Positions 17,393-26,923 of a stretch of DNA of 64,000 nucleotides are shown here, piece after piece. Both the position numbers and the translations under genes were made by a program. The stretch spans positions 227,882 to 291,881 of the forward strand of contig LJSF01000028.1 in assembly GCA_001314655.1 (NCBI GenBank), read 5' to 3'. The notes beneath the pieces are model-generated. The model saw only the letters and a program-made list of their open reading frames with translations. It was not told the origin of the DNA and made no database searches. Source of the stretch: Rhodobacteraceae bacterium HLUCCA08. Its GTDB lineage: Bacteria; Pseudomonadota; Alphaproteobacteria; Rhodobacterales; Rhodobacteraceae. Numbering within the stretch: the stretch's first letter is position 1; the number at the start of each line of letters is the position of its first letter.

Positions 17393-17857
17393 ATGCGCTG
17401 GATCATCTGGATCGTCCTTGCGGTCGCGGTCTTCGCGCTGGTCTTTGCGGCCTGGGTGCGGCTGGCGCCCAGCGATCCGGCGGCCTGGCACCGGCTGCCC
17501 GAACCGGCCGAAGGGTCGGGCGAACGGACCGGGGCGAACTGGATCGTGATCCATGACCGGCTGGCGGGCGATCCGGCCGCGGCGCTGGCCGCGATCGACG
17601 CCGCCGCCCGGGCGACGCCGCGCACCCGGGTTCTGGCCGGATCGGTCGAGGCGGGGATGATCACCTATGTCACCCGGTCGCGGCTTTGGGCCTTTCCCGA
17701 TTACACCACGGTGGCGGTCGCGCCGGCGGGAGCCGCCGGCGACCCGGTGCTGACGCTCTGGGCCCGGTCGCGGTTCGGGCAAAGCGACCTGGGGGTGAAT
17801 GCGGCGCGGGCGCGGGACTGGATGTCGGCCTTGGCCGAAGGCATGCTGGCGCCTTGA
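17393..17857 (+). CDS. DUF1499-family membrane-anchored protein
   Basis: A 154-residue protein with a single N-terminal membrane segment (WIIWIVLAVAVFALVFAAW, residues 3-21) and a periplasmic domain. The domain ends in the DUF1499 pattern TYVTRSRLWAFPDYTTVAV...LWARSRFGQSDLGVNAARARDWM. The function is unknown for the family. The start at 17393 follows GGAAGGGGG and places the membrane helix at the N-terminus; an upstream start at 17330 would add an Arg/Gly-rich leader and is not favoured. It lies between speB and prfA, 32 bp before the latter. Confidence 0.78.
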   Translation: MRWIIWIVLAVAVFALVFAAWVRLAPSDPAAWHRLPEPAEGSGERTGANWIVIHDRLAGDPAAALAAIDAAARATPRTRVLAGSVEAGMITYVTRSRLWAFPDYTTVAVAPAGAAGDPVLTLWARSRFGQSDLGVNAARARDWMSALAEGMLAP

Positions 17858-17889
17858 CGTCGCCCTCGGGCCGGGCGATGTGAGCCGCC

Positions 17890-18945
17890 ATGATACCTGA
17901 CGCGCGCCTGTCCCAGATCACCGAGCGGTTCGACTACCTCGAAGCGCGCATGGCCGAGGGTCTGTCGGGCGACGATTTCGTCACCGTCAGCCGCGAATAT
18001 GCCGAGCTGCGCCCGGTGGTCGAGGTGGTGCGCGCCTATCGCGCCCTGGTCGACGAGATCGCGGGGGCCCGGGCGATGCTGGACGATCCCGAGATGGCCG
18101 AACTGGCCGAGGCCGAACTGCCCGAACTGCGCGCGCGCCTGCCCGAGCTGGAACAGGCGGTGAAGCTGGCGCTGCTGCCGCGCGACGCGGCCGATGCGCG
18201 CCCCGCCCTGGTCGAGATCCGCCCCGGCACCGGCGGCGAGGAGGCGGCCCTGTTCGCCGGCGACCTGTTGCGGATGTATCAGCGCTATGCCGAGGCGCGC
18301 GGCTGGTCCTTCGAGGTGCTCGACGAGGCCCAGACCGAGCTGGGCGGGGTCAAGGAGGTCGTCGCCCGGGTCGCCGGGCAGGGGGTCTTTGCCCGGCTGA
18401 AATTCGAAAGCGGCGTGCACCGGGTGCAGCGGGTGCCGGAGACCGAAAGCGGCGGGCGCATCCATACCAGCGCCGCGACCGTGGCGGTGCTGCCCGAGGC
18501 CGAGGATGTCGATATCCGCATCGACCCGGCCGATATCCGCATCGACACGATGCGCGCCAGCGGCGCCGGCGGCCAGCATGTGAACACCACCGATTCGGCG
18601 GTTCGGATCACCCATATCCCGACCGGCATCGTGGTGACCTCGTCGGAAAAGTCCCAGCACCGCAACCGCGAGATCGCGATGCAGGTGCTCAAGACCCGCC
18701 TGTTCGACGCCGAACGGCAAAAGGTGCATGACGAACGCTCGGCCGATCGCAAGGCGCAGGTCGGCTCGGGCGACCGCTCGGAACGGATCCGGACCTACAA
18801 TTTCCCGCAAGGGCGGATGACCGACCACCGGATCAACCTGACGCTTTACAAGCTGGACCAGGTGATGGCCGGCGACCTGGACGAGGTGATCGACGCGCTG
18901 GTCGCCGATGCCCAGGCCGCGCAGCTGGCCGAGATGGGCGGATGA
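17890..18945 (+). CDS. prfA: Peptide chain release factor 1
   Basis: Terminates translation at UAA/UAG. The 351-residue protein has the catalytic GGQ at 227-229 ([16 protein letters not shown]) and the stop-codon-reading PxT motif as PET at 183-185 ([15 protein letters not shown]). The latter is the RF1 type, not the SPF of RF2. The C-terminus [14 protein letters not shown] is conserved. The stop overlaps the prmC start by 4 nt, matching the functional link: PrmC methylates the Gln of GGQ. Confidence 0.97.
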   Translation: MIPDARLSQITERFDYLEARMAEGLSGDDFVTVSREYAELRPVVEVVRAYRALVDEIAGARAMLDDPEMAELAEAELPELRARLPELEQAVKLALLPRDAADARPALVEIRPGTGGEEAALFAGDLLRMYQRYAEARGWSFEVLDEAQTELGGVKEVVARVAGQGVFARLKFESGVHRVQRVPETESGGRIHTSAATVAVLPEAEDVDIRIDPADIRIDTMRASGAGGQHVNTTDSAVRITHIPTGIVVTSSEKSQHRNREIAMQVLKTRLFDAERQKVHDERSADRKAQVGSGDRSERIRTYNFPQGRMTDHRINLTLYKLDQVMAGDLDEVIDALVADAQAAQLAEMGG

Positions 18946-19784
18946 GCGGGATCGACGCGGCCGATCCGGGCCAGGCGCTGGCCCGCATCCTGGGGCTGGC
19001 CGACGATCTGGACATCCGCGACCGCAAGCGCCTGCTGGCGGCGGCGGCGGGGGTCGAACCGGGGCGGCTAGCCCTTCTGGGGGTCGCGGATTTCACCGAC
19101 GCGGTGGTGGCGCGCTTTCTGGCGCAGGCCGACCGGCGCCGGCGCGGCGAACCGGTCAGCCATATCCTGGGCTGGCGCGACTTCTGGAAACACCGGTTCG
19201 AGGTCACGCCGGAGGTGCTGGACCCGCGCCCCGAGACGGAAATCCTGGTGGCGGCGGCGCTGGAACGGCCCTGGCGCCGGGTCCTGGACCTGGGCACGGG
19301 GTCCGGCGCGATCCTGGTGTCGCTGCTGGCCGAACGCCCGGAGACGCGCGGCGTGGGCATCGACATTTCGTCCGCCGCGCTGCTGGTGGCGGGGCGCAAT
19401 GCGGCGGCGATCGGGGTCGCGGGGCGCCTCGTGCTGACGCCGTCGGACTGGTATGCGGACATGGGCAGCCGTTATGACCTGATCGTGTCGAACCCGCCCT
19501 ATATCGCCGCTTCGGAGATGCCGGGGCTGGCACCGGAACTGGCCCACGAGCCGCGCGGCGCGCTGACCGACGAAGGCGACGGGCTGTCGGCCTATCGCGT
19601 GATCTGCGCCGGCGCGCCGGGGCATCTGGAGCCCGGCGGCTGGCTGATGGTCGAGATCGGGCCGCGCCAGGGCGCGGCGGTGGCCGGACTGATGCGCGCG
19701 GCGGGGCTTGAAAACGTTTCGGTTCGTGCCGATCTGGATGGAAGGGACAGGGTCGTCATGGGCGAAATGCCACGACAACCCTGA
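18942..19784 (+). CDS. prmC: Release factor glutamine methyltransferase
   Basis: Methylates the GGQ glutamine of release factors using S-adenosylmethionine. The 280-residue protein has the HemK N-terminal helical domain, the [12 protein letters not shown] motif (71-82), the SAM-binding [16 protein letters not shown] and the substrate-side NPPY at 184-187. The last two are the class signature. It is translationally coupled to prfA by ATGA. Confidence 0.95.
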   Translation: MSGIDAADPGQALARILGLADDLDIRDRKRLLAAAAGVEPGRLALLGVADFTDAVVARFLAQADRRRRGEPVSHILGWRDFWKHRFEVTPEVLDPRPETEILVAAALERPWRRVLDLGTGSGAILVSLLAERPETRGVGIDISSAALLVAGRNAAAIGVAGRLVLTPSDWYADMGSRYDLIVSNPPYIAASEMPGLAPELAHEPRGALTDEGDGLSAYRVICAGAPGHLEPGGWLMVEIGPRQGAAVAGLMRAAGLENVSVRADLDGRDRVVMGEMPRQP

Positions 19785-19803
19785 ATCCGGTCGAATAATC
19801 GGC

Positions 19804-19831
19804 GTTTTCCCCTTGCGAAGGCCGGGAAAAC
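19804..19831. other. Inverted repeat behind prmC
   Basis: GTTTTCCC at 19804-19811 pairs with GGGAAAAC at 19824-19831 around a 12-nt loop that can itself form a short CCTT/AAGG stem. It begins 20 bp after the prmC stop and sits in a 203-bp gap before the DUF4167 gene. It could end prfA-prmC transcription or be part of the next gene's leader; there is no clear T-run. Confidence 0.4.
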
Positions 19832-19987
19832 AGGCTTATTCAGAGACGTCGGGTCGCACAACCGCGTCGCGCGGGGAACCGTGTTGCGCTGCCCCCGGCC
19901 CAAGCCAGGACATCGCAGGCCCGAGTTTCAGGCGCGCCAGGTCGCGCCGAGGGTGCGAAAGCAGATCAATCCGGAACCAGTGAATTC

Positions 19988-20500
19988 ATGAAATCTTCCC
20001 GCTCACGGTCGCGCAAGAACCGCAATACCAGCAACCGGCCCACCGGTGGCAATATCATCAACCGGGTCTTCGACAGTTCGGGCCCCGATGGCAAGGTGCG
20101 CGGCACGCCGCAGCAGATCATCGACAAATACAACCAGCTGCACCGCGATGCGCAGTTGAACGGCGACCGGGTCGATGCCGAGAATTTCGCCCAGCATGCC
20201 GAACATTACACAAGGCTTCTGGCCGAGGCGCAGCGCGAGGTCGACGCCAAGCGCGAAGAACAGGAGCGGCAGAACCGCGACCGCCAGGCCGAGCGCGACC
20301 GCGAACGCTCCGAACGTCTGAAGGCGCAGGAAGAGGCGGCGGCGGATCCGTCGGTGCTGGCCGACGACACGGCCGGCAATGACGGCGATAGCGGGCTGGT
20401 CGAAACGCCCGAAGAAGCGCCCAAGCGGCGGACCCGCCGCAAGAAGCCGGTCGACAAGCCCGCGGAGGGGGACGCCCCTTCGAGCGAAGCCGCCGAATAG
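19988..20500 (+). CDS. DUF4167 domain protein
   Basis: A 170-residue protein of the alphaproteobacterial DUF4167 family. The conserved part is residues about 18-80: NIINRVFDSSGPDGKVRGTP, then QQIIDKYNQLHRDAQLNGDRV and AENFAQHAEHYTRLL. The rest is a highly charged helix or coiled coil (Glu/Arg/Gln-rich, 80-120) and a Lys/Arg-rich tail. The N-terminal SRSRSRKNRN is basic and suggests RNA or DNA binding. The function is unknown. Conserved placement near prfA-prmC supports a link to translation, but this is inference. A good terminator follows at 20564. Confidence 0.85.
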   Translation: MKSSRSRSRKNRNTSNRPTGGNIINRVFDSSGPDGKVRGTPQQIIDKYNQLHRDAQLNGDRVDAENFAQHAEHYTRLLAEAQREVDAKREEQERQNRDRQAERDRERSERLKAQEEAAADPSVLADDTAGNDGDSGLVETPEEAPKRRTRRKKPVDKPAEGDAPSSEAAE

Positions 20501-20563
20501 GCCGGCCCGCGGGCCTGGCCGAAATCTGCGCTTTCGCGCGCGTTCAGTCCGAAGGTTGCACGG

Positions 20564-20590
20564 CGACGCCCTGATCCGGGGCGTCGTTTT
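20564..20590 (+). terminator. Rho-independent terminator behind the DUF4167 gene
   Basis: CGACGCCC at 20564-20571, a 6-nt loop, then GGGCGTCG at 20579-20586 and TTTT at 20587-20590: an 8-bp stem with a U-run on the plus strand. It lies 37 bp before the convergent end of rsmA. Confidence 0.75.
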
Positions 20591-20626
20591 CGTGCGCGCC
20601 GGTCGGAGCCTGTGGCGGGGCTATGC

Positions 20627-21481
20627 CTAGCCCGACGACGCGGGGCCGGTCGCCAGGCTGCGGGCGAGGGCGCAGAAGCGTTCCAGGTCGATCTGTTCGG
20701 CGCGATCGGTGGGCGCGATGCCGGCGGCGCGCAGGTGGTCTTCGATATCCGGGGCCAGGGATTTCAGCGCGGCGCGCAGCATCTTGCGGCGCTGGTTGAA
20801 GGCGGCGGCGACGACCCGTTCCAGCACTGCGGGATCGGCCGGATAGCGCGGTTCGGGCAAGGCGGTCAGGTGGACCACGGCCGAGCTGACCTTGGGCGAC
20901 GGGGTGAAGGCCTCGGGCGGCAGGTCCATGACGATCCGCGCCTCGCAGCGCCACTGGGCCAGCAGCGCCAGGCGGCCATAGGCCCTGGATCCCGGCGCCG
21001 CGGTGATCCTTTGGGCGACCTCGCGCTGGAACATCAGCGTGAGCGTCTCCCAGACCGGCGGCCAGGCGGGCGGGGTCAGCCAGCGGATCAGCAATTCGGT
21101 GCCCACATTGTAGGGCAGGTTGGCGCAGATCCGGATCGGGGGCGTCAGGTGGGCCAGCGGATCGATATCGAGCGCGTCGCCCTCGATCACGGTCAGCCGG
21201 CCGGGATGGGCCTGCGCGATCTGTTGCAACGCCGGCAGGCAGCGGGGATCCTTTTCGACGGCCAGGACATGGCGCGCGCCCTCGGCCAGCAGGCCGCGGG
21301 TCAGGCCCCCGGGACCGGGGCCGATTTCCAGCACGTCGTGATCGGCAAGCGACCCGGCGCGGCGGGCGATCTTGGCGGTCAGGTTCAGATCCAGCAGGAA
21401 ATTCTGCCCCAGCGCCTTTTTCGCGCGCAGGTCGTGGGCGGCGATCACCTCGCGCAGGGGGGGCAGGTTGTCGATGCTCAT
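20627..21481 (-). CDS. rsmA: 16S rRNA dimethyladenosine transferase (KsgA)
   Basis: Dimethylates two adjacent adenosines in helix 45 of 16S rRNA during 30S maturation. The 284-residue protein has the family landmarks [11 protein letters not shown] (18-28), the SAM motif [22 protein letters not shown], and the catalytic [11 protein letters not shown]. The C-terminal domain has [13 protein letters not shown]. It is the last gene of the lptFGD-surA-pdxA-rsmA run and overlaps the pdxA stop by 4 nt. Confidence 0.96.
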   Translation of the reverse strand: MSIDNLPPLREVIAAHDLRAKKALGQNFLLDLNLTAKIARRAGSLADHDVLEIGPGPGGLTRGLLAEGARHVLAVEKDPRCLPALQQIAQAHPGRLTVIEGDALDIDPLAHLTPPIRICANLPYNVGTELLIRWLTPPAWPPVWETLTLMFQREVAQRITAAPGSRAYGRLALLAQWRCEARIVMDLPPEAFTPSPKVSSAVVHLTALPEPRYPADPAVLERVVAAAFNQRRKMLRAALKSLAPDIEDHLRAAGIAPTDRAEQIDLERFCALARSLATGPASSG

Positions 21482-22437
21482 GCCCGGGCGTCGGCCATCC
21501 GCGCGGCCAGGCGCAGGGCGGCGATCATCGAGGCGGGGTTGGCGGTGCCGGTGCCGGCGATGTCGAAGGCGGTGCCATGGTCGGGCGAGGTGCGGATGAA
21601 GGGCAGGCCGAGCGTGACGTTGACGCCATCGTCGAAGGCCAGCGTCTTGATCGGGATCAGGGCCTGGTCGTGATACATGGCGATGGCGGCGTCATAGCGG
21701 GCGCGGGCCGCGGCATGGAACATCGTGTCGGCCGACAGGGGTCCGGCGATGTCGAGCCCCTCGGCGCGCAGCCGGTCCAGCGCCGGCGCGATCAGGTCGA
21801 TGTCCTCGGTGCCGATCTTGCCGCCCTCGCCGGCATGGGGGTTGAGCCCTGCCACGGCGAGGCGCGGGGCGTTGACCCCGAAATCGGCGCGCAGGGCGGC
21901 ATCGGTGATGCGGATCGTGTCGGTCAGCAGCGCCTCGGTCAGCGCGGCGGGCACCCTGGCCAGCGGGATGTGGATGGTGACCGGCACCACCCGCAGGGCC
22001 GGCGCGGCGAGCATCATCACCACCCGGTCGACACCGGCGAGACGGGCCAGGAATTCGGTATGGCCGGGATAGCCGAAGCCGGCCCCGTCGATCAGCGCCT
22101 GCTTGTGGATCGGCGCCGTGCAAAGGGCGCTGCAGGCGCCCGAGCGTACCAGCGCGACGGCCTCTTCGATCGCCGCGACCACATGCGGGGCATGGGCCGG
22201 ATCGGGCCGGCCGGGCTGTCGGGGCGGGCCGAAATCCCGCGCCAGCACGGCCAGGGCGTCGGGGCCGGCGGCCTGGTCCGGGCCCTCCACCGCCTGCCAG
22301 GGCGTGCCCTTGGGCAGATGCCTGGGGTCGCCGATCCACAGCAGCGGCAGGTCATGGCGCAGCGCGGCCCAGGCGGCGGCGGCGATGTCCGGGCCGATTC
22401 CGGCCGGTTCGCCGCAGCTGATCGCGATCGGGCGCAT
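21478..22437 (-). CDS. pdxA: 4-hydroxythreonine-4-phosphate dehydrogenase
   Basis: Oxidises 4-phosphohydroxy-L-threonine in DXP-dependent pyridoxal phosphate synthesis. The 319-residue protein starts [18 protein letters not shown] and has the metal-binding histidines in [12 protein letters not shown] (Zn ligand), [14 protein letters not shown] and [12 protein letters not shown], ending near [16 protein letters not shown]. The ATG at 22437 overlaps the surA stop as TGATG. A TTG one codon earlier (22440) is also in frame but unneeded. Cotranscription with surA and rsmA is expected, as in E. coli. Confidence 0.95.
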   Translation of the reverse strand: MRPIAISCGEPAGIGPDIAAAAWAALRHDLPLLWIGDPRHLPKGTPWQAVEGPDQAAGPDALAVLARDFGPPRQPGRPDPAHAPHVVAAIEEAVALVRSGACSALCTAPIHKQALIDGAGFGYPGHTEFLARLAGVDRVVMMLAAPALRVVPVTIHIPLARVPAALTEALLTDTIRITDAALRADFGVNAPRLAVAGLNPHAGEGGKIGTEDIDLIAPALDRLRAEGLDIAGPLSADTMFHAAARARYDAAIAMYHDQALIPIKTLAFDDGVNVTLGLPFIRTSPDHGTAFDIAGTGTANPASMIAALRLAARMADARA

Positions 22438-23660
22438 CAATATTCGATGATCGTGGCCGAGGCGCGCAGATCTTCCAGCAGCGCGTCGGCATAGCCCTCC
22501 AGCTGGCGCGAGATCAGCGAATTGCGCACCGCGTCGCGGTCCTGGCCGTCGTCGAGCAGCGGCGTGCGGCCGCAGAGCATCAGAAAGACCAGGGTCTGGT
22601 CATCGTCGCGGGTCAGGGCATAGGACACCTCGCCCGGGTCGAGCTTGGCCAGTTCCATGGCGATGTCGTCGGGGATCTCCGCCGGTGCCAGCGCCGCGCG
22701 TTGCAGCTGTTCGGCGGGCATGTCGCGGGCGACACCATAGAGGTCGTCGCAGGTATCGACGCGGGCGTCGATCGCGGCGGCGTCGCGCCGGGCGTCCTCG
22801 GTCGTCCCGCCGGGCAGATAGAGCGCGGCAAAGTCGATCGCCGCCGGTTCGGGGCGCGGCCGGGGCACTTCGCGCACGCCCCTCATCTGGAACAGGGCGA
22901 CGCCGTCGGGGATCTGGATCGGGGCGGTGACCTCGCCCGGGGCGAGGTTCAGGATCAACCCGCGCAGGGCCGGCGGGTAATTGGTGATCGGTAACCAGTC
23001 GAGCCGTCCGCCGCGGCTGCGCGACGGCAGGGCCGAGACCCGGCGCGCCTCGGATTCGAAGGCGGATTGCGAGGTCAGCCGGCTGATCCTTTCGGCCGTG
23101 GCCAGGGCCTGGGCGGCGCGCGGCGGCGGGGCGGGGATGATGATTTCGGACAGCAGGACCTCGATCTGCGCGGCCCCGGCCTGGCCGAGCGCCTGGTCGA
23201 TCTCGGCCTCGCTGACGCTGGCGCGATCGCCGAAGCGGGCGCGGATGAAATCGCGCCACGAGACATTGATGCGCACGAAATCGCGGAAGGTTTCCGGTTC
23301 GACCCCGGCGCCGGCCAGCACCTGCAGGAAGGGCTCCAGCTCCAGGTCGGCGCGGCCGGCGAAATCGGCCATAGCGGTTTCCAGACCCTCGTCGGTCAGG
23401 CGCAGCCCGGCGGCGGCGAGCGCCTCGTCCTTGAGGCGGTCCTCGATCAGCTGGGTTCGGGCCAGGGCGGTCAGGTCGCCGGGGGTGTTGAACGCCCGCA
23501 GCATGCGTTCGCGCTGGTCCAGTTCGAAATAGGTGATGACGCGGTCGTTGACCTGGATGGCCGGCGAGAACGACCCCTGGGCGGCCGCCGGGCCGGCCAG
23601 GACCGCCAGCGCGGTCAGAAGGGGGATGAGTAGGGCGCGCATCGGGCTCCGGTTTGTCAT
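22437..23660 (-). CDS. surA: SurA-like periplasmic peptidyl-prolyl isomerase/chaperone
   Basis: A 407-residue exported protein. It has a signal peptide (MRALLIPLLTALAVLAGPAAA from residue 7) followed by a SurA N-terminal-like helical domain (VNDRVITYFELDQRERMLRAF and LIEDRLKDEAL). The parvulin-like region around 175-300 is degenerate. It has the role of escorting outer-membrane proteins to the Bam complex. The order lptD-surA-pdxA-rsmA matches E. coli and supports the call. Two starts are possible, 23660 and 23642; the second puts the signal peptide directly at the N-terminus. Confidence 0.85.
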   Translation of the reverse strand: MTNRSPMRALLIPLLTALAVLAGPAAAQGSFSPAIQVNDRVITYFELDQRERMLRAFNTPGDLTALARTQLIEDRLKDEALAAAGLRLTDEGLETAMADFAGRADLELEPFLQVLAGAGVEPETFRDFVRINVSWRDFIRARFGDRASVSEAEIDQALGQAGAAQIEVLLSEIIIPAPPPRAAQALATAERISRLTSQSAFESEARRVSALPSRSRGGRLDWLPITNYPPALRGLILNLAPGEVTAPIQIPDGVALFQMRGVREVPRPRPEPAAIDFAALYLPGGTTEDARRDAAAIDARVDTCDDLYGVARDMPAEQLQRAALAPAEIPDDIAMELAKLDPGEVSYALTRDDDQTLVFLMLCGRTPLLDDGQDRDAVRNSLISRQLEGYADALLEDLRASATIIEY

Positions 23661-23681
23661 GTCAGCTCTCGTCCTCGTGGC

Positions 23682-25826
23682 CTAGTCGGCACACCGGGCC
23701 GAGGCGCCGGCCCCGGCGCGGCCCGCCGAAAAGCCCAGCAACTCGACCGACAGGCCGAATTCGGTGCTGGGCTCGACATTAATCGAAGAGGTGAAGCGGC
23801 GCGAGACCGAAAGGTCCACCGCGACGCATTCGTTCCGCCAGCCGATGCCGAGCCCGGCCTCGATCGGTTCGGATTGCGCCGCGTCGACCCGGGCATCGAG
23901 GCCGACCGACCAGACCTCGTCGATCCGGTAGATCGTGTCGAAGGTCCATTCCGACACGTCGTCGGCGCGGCCTTCCAGCGGGTCGGCCTGCAGGAACAGA
24001 TAGCCCGCATTCAGGTCGACCCGGTCCGATCGCCAGAAGGCCCGGGCCTCGGACTTGACCACGTCGAGCCCGTCATCGACGACCAACCGCCCGTCGACGC
24101 CCAGCCCGCGCGGCGCGGTGACCTGCCAGGCCAGCAGCCAGTCCGACACCCGGCCATCCAGCCCCGAGGCCGCGGAATAGCCCGGCTGGGCGGTGTCGCG
24201 CAGGATCCGCCCGAAGCTGAGCCGGCTTTGCCAGCCGTCATCGCCCCGGCGGGTCCAGGCCAGGCCGATCGCGGCGCGCCGGCCGGTTTCCACCGCGTCC
24301 TCGCCGGGAAAGCGCGACAGGGCCAGCAGGTTGGCCTCGTCGAATTCCGCCGAGGTGCTGTCTTCGTTGCGGACCGCGGTGTCGGTGGTGTCGGACCAGG
24401 CCAGCATGACCACGGGTTCGACCACATGGACCGCCTGGGCCCCGCGCCGGATCAGCGGATAGCGCAGGGTGGTGGCGGCGGCCCAGCTGGCGCGGGTGGC
24501 GTCGCCGATCGTGTCGTCCTGGTCGACCGCGTAGTGATCCAGGGCAAAGGCCAGCTGCGCCTCGACCACCAGGCCCGGGCCGAACAGCGCCTGGCGGCGC
24601 CAATCCGCCGACAGCCCGGCGCGGGTCACGTCGCGCCCGGCCCCGTCAAGCGCGGTGTCGGAATAGCGGTAATGGGCCTGCAGGTCGGCGCCCAGGGTCA
24701 GCGTGCCGCCAAGGCCCGGCGGGGTCAGGCGGCTTTCCCAATGGGCATCGGCCAGAAGCGGCGGCAGGGTGCTGTCGGTTTCGCCGTCCCGCAAGGTGGA
24801 ATACTGGGCGAAGGACAGCTGCACCAGGTCACGGTCGCGGACCCGGTCGGCGGTGAGTTCGGAGGTCAGCCGGTCGATATCCGTATACCCGTAATCCAGC
24901 AGGTAGGCGTCGTCGCTGGCGGTCTCCAGGTCGAAGCGCAGGGTCCAGTCGCGCCCGGCGGCGAAGGCGCCCCGGGCGAAGAGGTAGCCGCGCAGGTCGT
25001 CCTCCTGGTCGTCGCGGCTGATCGCGGCGTCGATCTGCAGCGCGCCGCGCAGATAGGCCTGGCGGTAGCGCGCCTCGAGCGTGCTGGTGCTGGCCGACAG
25101 CCAGGGGGTCAGGGTCAGGTCGCGGGCATCGCCCAGGCGGATGAAATAGGGCAGGCGGAGGCCGACCCCGAGGTTGGAATTGGACCGGATCGCGGGCGAC
25201 AGAAATCCGGTCGCGCGCTCCAGCGTCGGGTCGGGCAGGCGCAGCCGGGGCAGCCAGAACACCGGCACGCCGGCGATCCGCAGATGGGCATCGTCGAACC
25301 AAAGCTGGCGCGCCTCCTGGTCGTGCACGATGCGGCGGGCGCGCAATTCCCACAGCGGGGCTTCGCCGGTCGCGCAGACCGTGCACGAGGTCACGGCGAC
25401 GCCGTGCAGCTGGGTGTAGCGCCCCTCGACCCGGTCGATCTGATTGGCGGCCAGTTGCAGCTGGCGGTCCAGCACCAGCCGGGCCGAGCGCAGCACGCCC
25501 GATTGCAGGGTCGGGTCGATCCGTGCCGCCTCGGCGGTGAAGATGCTGCCGTCGGGCCCGGCGATGAAGACCGGCCCCTCGATCCGCAGCCGGTCGCTGG
25601 TGGCGTCATAGGTGATGCGCGCCGCCGACAGCCGGGTGTCGTCGTAGAACACCTCGACATTGCCCGAGGCGACAAGGCGGGTGCCGTCGGCCTCGATCTT
25701 GATCCGGTCGGCGATCAGGTTGGCCGCGCCCTGGGCCCGCGCCGCGACCGGCGCCAGCGCCGGGACCAGCGTCAGGACCAGCGCGACCAGCATGCCTGGC
25801 AGCAGGGTCCGTCCCCGGCCGCGCAT
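23682..25826 (-). CDS. lptD: LPS-assembly outer membrane protein LptD
   Basis: A 714-residue outer membrane beta-barrel that inserts LPS into the outer leaflet. The signal peptide MRGRGRTLLPGMLVALVLTL... ends near residue 32. The OstA-like domain follows (LIADRIKIEADGTRLVASGN, VEVFYDDTRLSAARITYD), then a Cys-containing stretch (VAVTSCTVCATGEAPLWELR) and a long barrel with many short beta strands. It ends AGAGASARCAD with a single penultimate-region Cys. The disulphide Cys pairs of E. coli LptD are not obviously all present. Its ATG shares one base with the lptG stop (TGATG). Confidence 0.93.
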   Translation of the reverse strand: MRGRGRTLLPGMLVALVLTLVPALAPVAARAQGAANLIADRIKIEADGTRLVASGNVEVFYDDTRLSAARITYDATSDRLRIEGPVFIAGPDGSIFTAEAARIDPTLQSGVLRSARLVLDRQLQLAANQIDRVEGRYTQLHGVAVTSCTVCATGEAPLWELRARRIVHDQEARQLWFDDAHLRIAGVPVFWLPRLRLPDPTLERATGFLSPAIRSNSNLGVGLRLPYFIRLGDARDLTLTPWLSASTSTLEARYRQAYLRGALQIDAAISRDDQEDDLRGYLFARGAFAAGRDWTLRFDLETASDDAYLLDYGYTDIDRLTSELTADRVRDRDLVQLSFAQYSTLRDGETDSTLPPLLADAHWESRLTPPGLGGTLTLGADLQAHYRYSDTALDGAGRDVTRAGLSADWRRQALFGPGLVVEAQLAFALDHYAVDQDDTIGDATRASWAAATTLRYPLIRRGAQAVHVVEPVVMLAWSDTTDTAVRNEDSTSAEFDEANLLALSRFPGEDAVETGRRAAIGLAWTRRGDDGWQSRLSFGRILRDTAQPGYSAASGLDGRVSDWLLAWQVTAPRGLGVDGRLVVDDGLDVVKSEARAFWRSDRVDLNAGYLFLQADPLEGRADDVSEWTFDTIYRIDEVWSVGLDARVDAAQSEPIEAGLGIGWRNECVAVDLSVSRRFTSSINVEPSTEFGLSVELLGFSAGRAGAGASARCAD

Positions 25827-26923
25827 CAGCCGTCCTCCTGCTGCAGGATCAGGCCCAGCGACAGGGCGATGCCCGCCAGCGGCGGCGCCCAGGCGGCCAG
25901 CTGGACCGGGATCTGGCCGTTTTCGCCCAGGATCTGGGCGAAGTTGCGGATGAAATAGAGCCCGAAGCCCAGCAGCACCGCCAGCATCACCGAAATCCCG
26001 ACCCGCCGGCCACGCTGGTGGCGCATGGTAAAGGCCGCGGCGATCAGCACCATGGCGATCAGGAAGGCGGGCTGGGCCAGTTCCATCTGGAACCAGACCT
26101 GATGGCGCCGGGCCGAAAAGCCGGCCCGTTCCAGCCGGTCGATGAAGCCCGGCAATTCCCAGAACGGGATCGAGGCGGGGGCGCCGAAACTGTCGCGGAT
26201 CTGGTCGGGGGTCAGGGTCGAACGCACCAGCAGCGTGTCGTGCCGTGTCGCGACCGCCTCGGGGGTGGCCGAATCGCTCAGGGTCCAGACCTTGGCCTGT
26301 TCGATCTGCCAGCCGCGGGGGGTGAGCGTGGCGGTGGCGGCCTGGATCCGGCGCACCGGCCCGGCGGCCTCGGTGAAGGTCAGGAAGGTCACGTCCTGCA
26401 GCCGGGTGCCGTCCAGGTTGGTCGACTTGGCCTGGATCACGGTCTGGCCCGAGGCATCGCCCTGGCGCAGCCAGAGGCCGTCCTCGGAAATCGTCAGCAC
26501 GCTGGCGGCGCCGTCGCGCATCGCCAGGTCGCGTTCCTCGAACAGTTTCGAGGTGGCGGCGACCAGCGGGTTGAACATGCTGACCGCCCCGGCGCCGATC
26601 AGCAGCGCGACGATCAGCGGCGCCCCCAGCGCCTGGATCGCCGAGCGCCCGGCGGCCCGGGTCACCACCAGTTCCGACGACCGCGCCAGGGCCAGGAACA
26701 GGCTGATCGTGGCCAGCACCAGGATCAGCGGCAGCATCGTATAGAGCGTGGCCGGCAGGTTCAGCGCCGCCAGGCCGGCGATCGCGGCAAAGGGTTCGGC
26801 GCTGCTGGCATGGCGGCGCAGCTGTTCGACCAGCTCCAGCAACCCGGTGATCAGCACGAACACGCCGAAGACCAGGGCGAAGCTGCGGAAAAAGCGGCGG
26901 GCGAAATAGCGGTGCAGGATCAT
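25826..26923 (-). CDS. lptG: LPS export ABC permease LptG
   Basis: A 365-residue YjgP/YjgQ-family protein of the LptB2FG complex that lifts LPS from the inner membrane. It starts MILHRYFARRFFRSFALVFG at 26923 (upstream in-frame starts lie inside lptF and are rejected). It has membrane segments near 13-35, 55-80 and 97-120, a periplasmic beta-jellyroll middle, and three more helices at the C-terminus. Its ATG overlaps the lptF stop (ATGA), and its stop overlaps lptD. Confidence 0.93.
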   Translation of the reverse strand: MILHRYFARRFFRSFALVFGVFVLITGLLELVEQLRRHASSAEPFAAIAGLAALNLPATLYTMLPLILVLATISLFLALARSSELVVTRAAGRSAIQALGAPLIVALLIGAGAVSMFNPLVAATSKLFEERDLAMRDGAASVLTISEDGLWLRQGDASGQTVIQAKSTNLDGTRLQDVTFLTFTEAAGPVRRIQAATATLTPRGWQIEQAKVWTLSDSATPEAVATRHDTLLVRSTLTPDQIRDSFGAPASIPFWELPGFIDRLERAGFSARRHQVWFQMELAQPAFLIAMVLIAAAFTMRHQRGRRVGISVMLAVLLGFGLYFIRNFAQILGENGQIPVQLAAWAPPLAGIALSLGLILQQEDG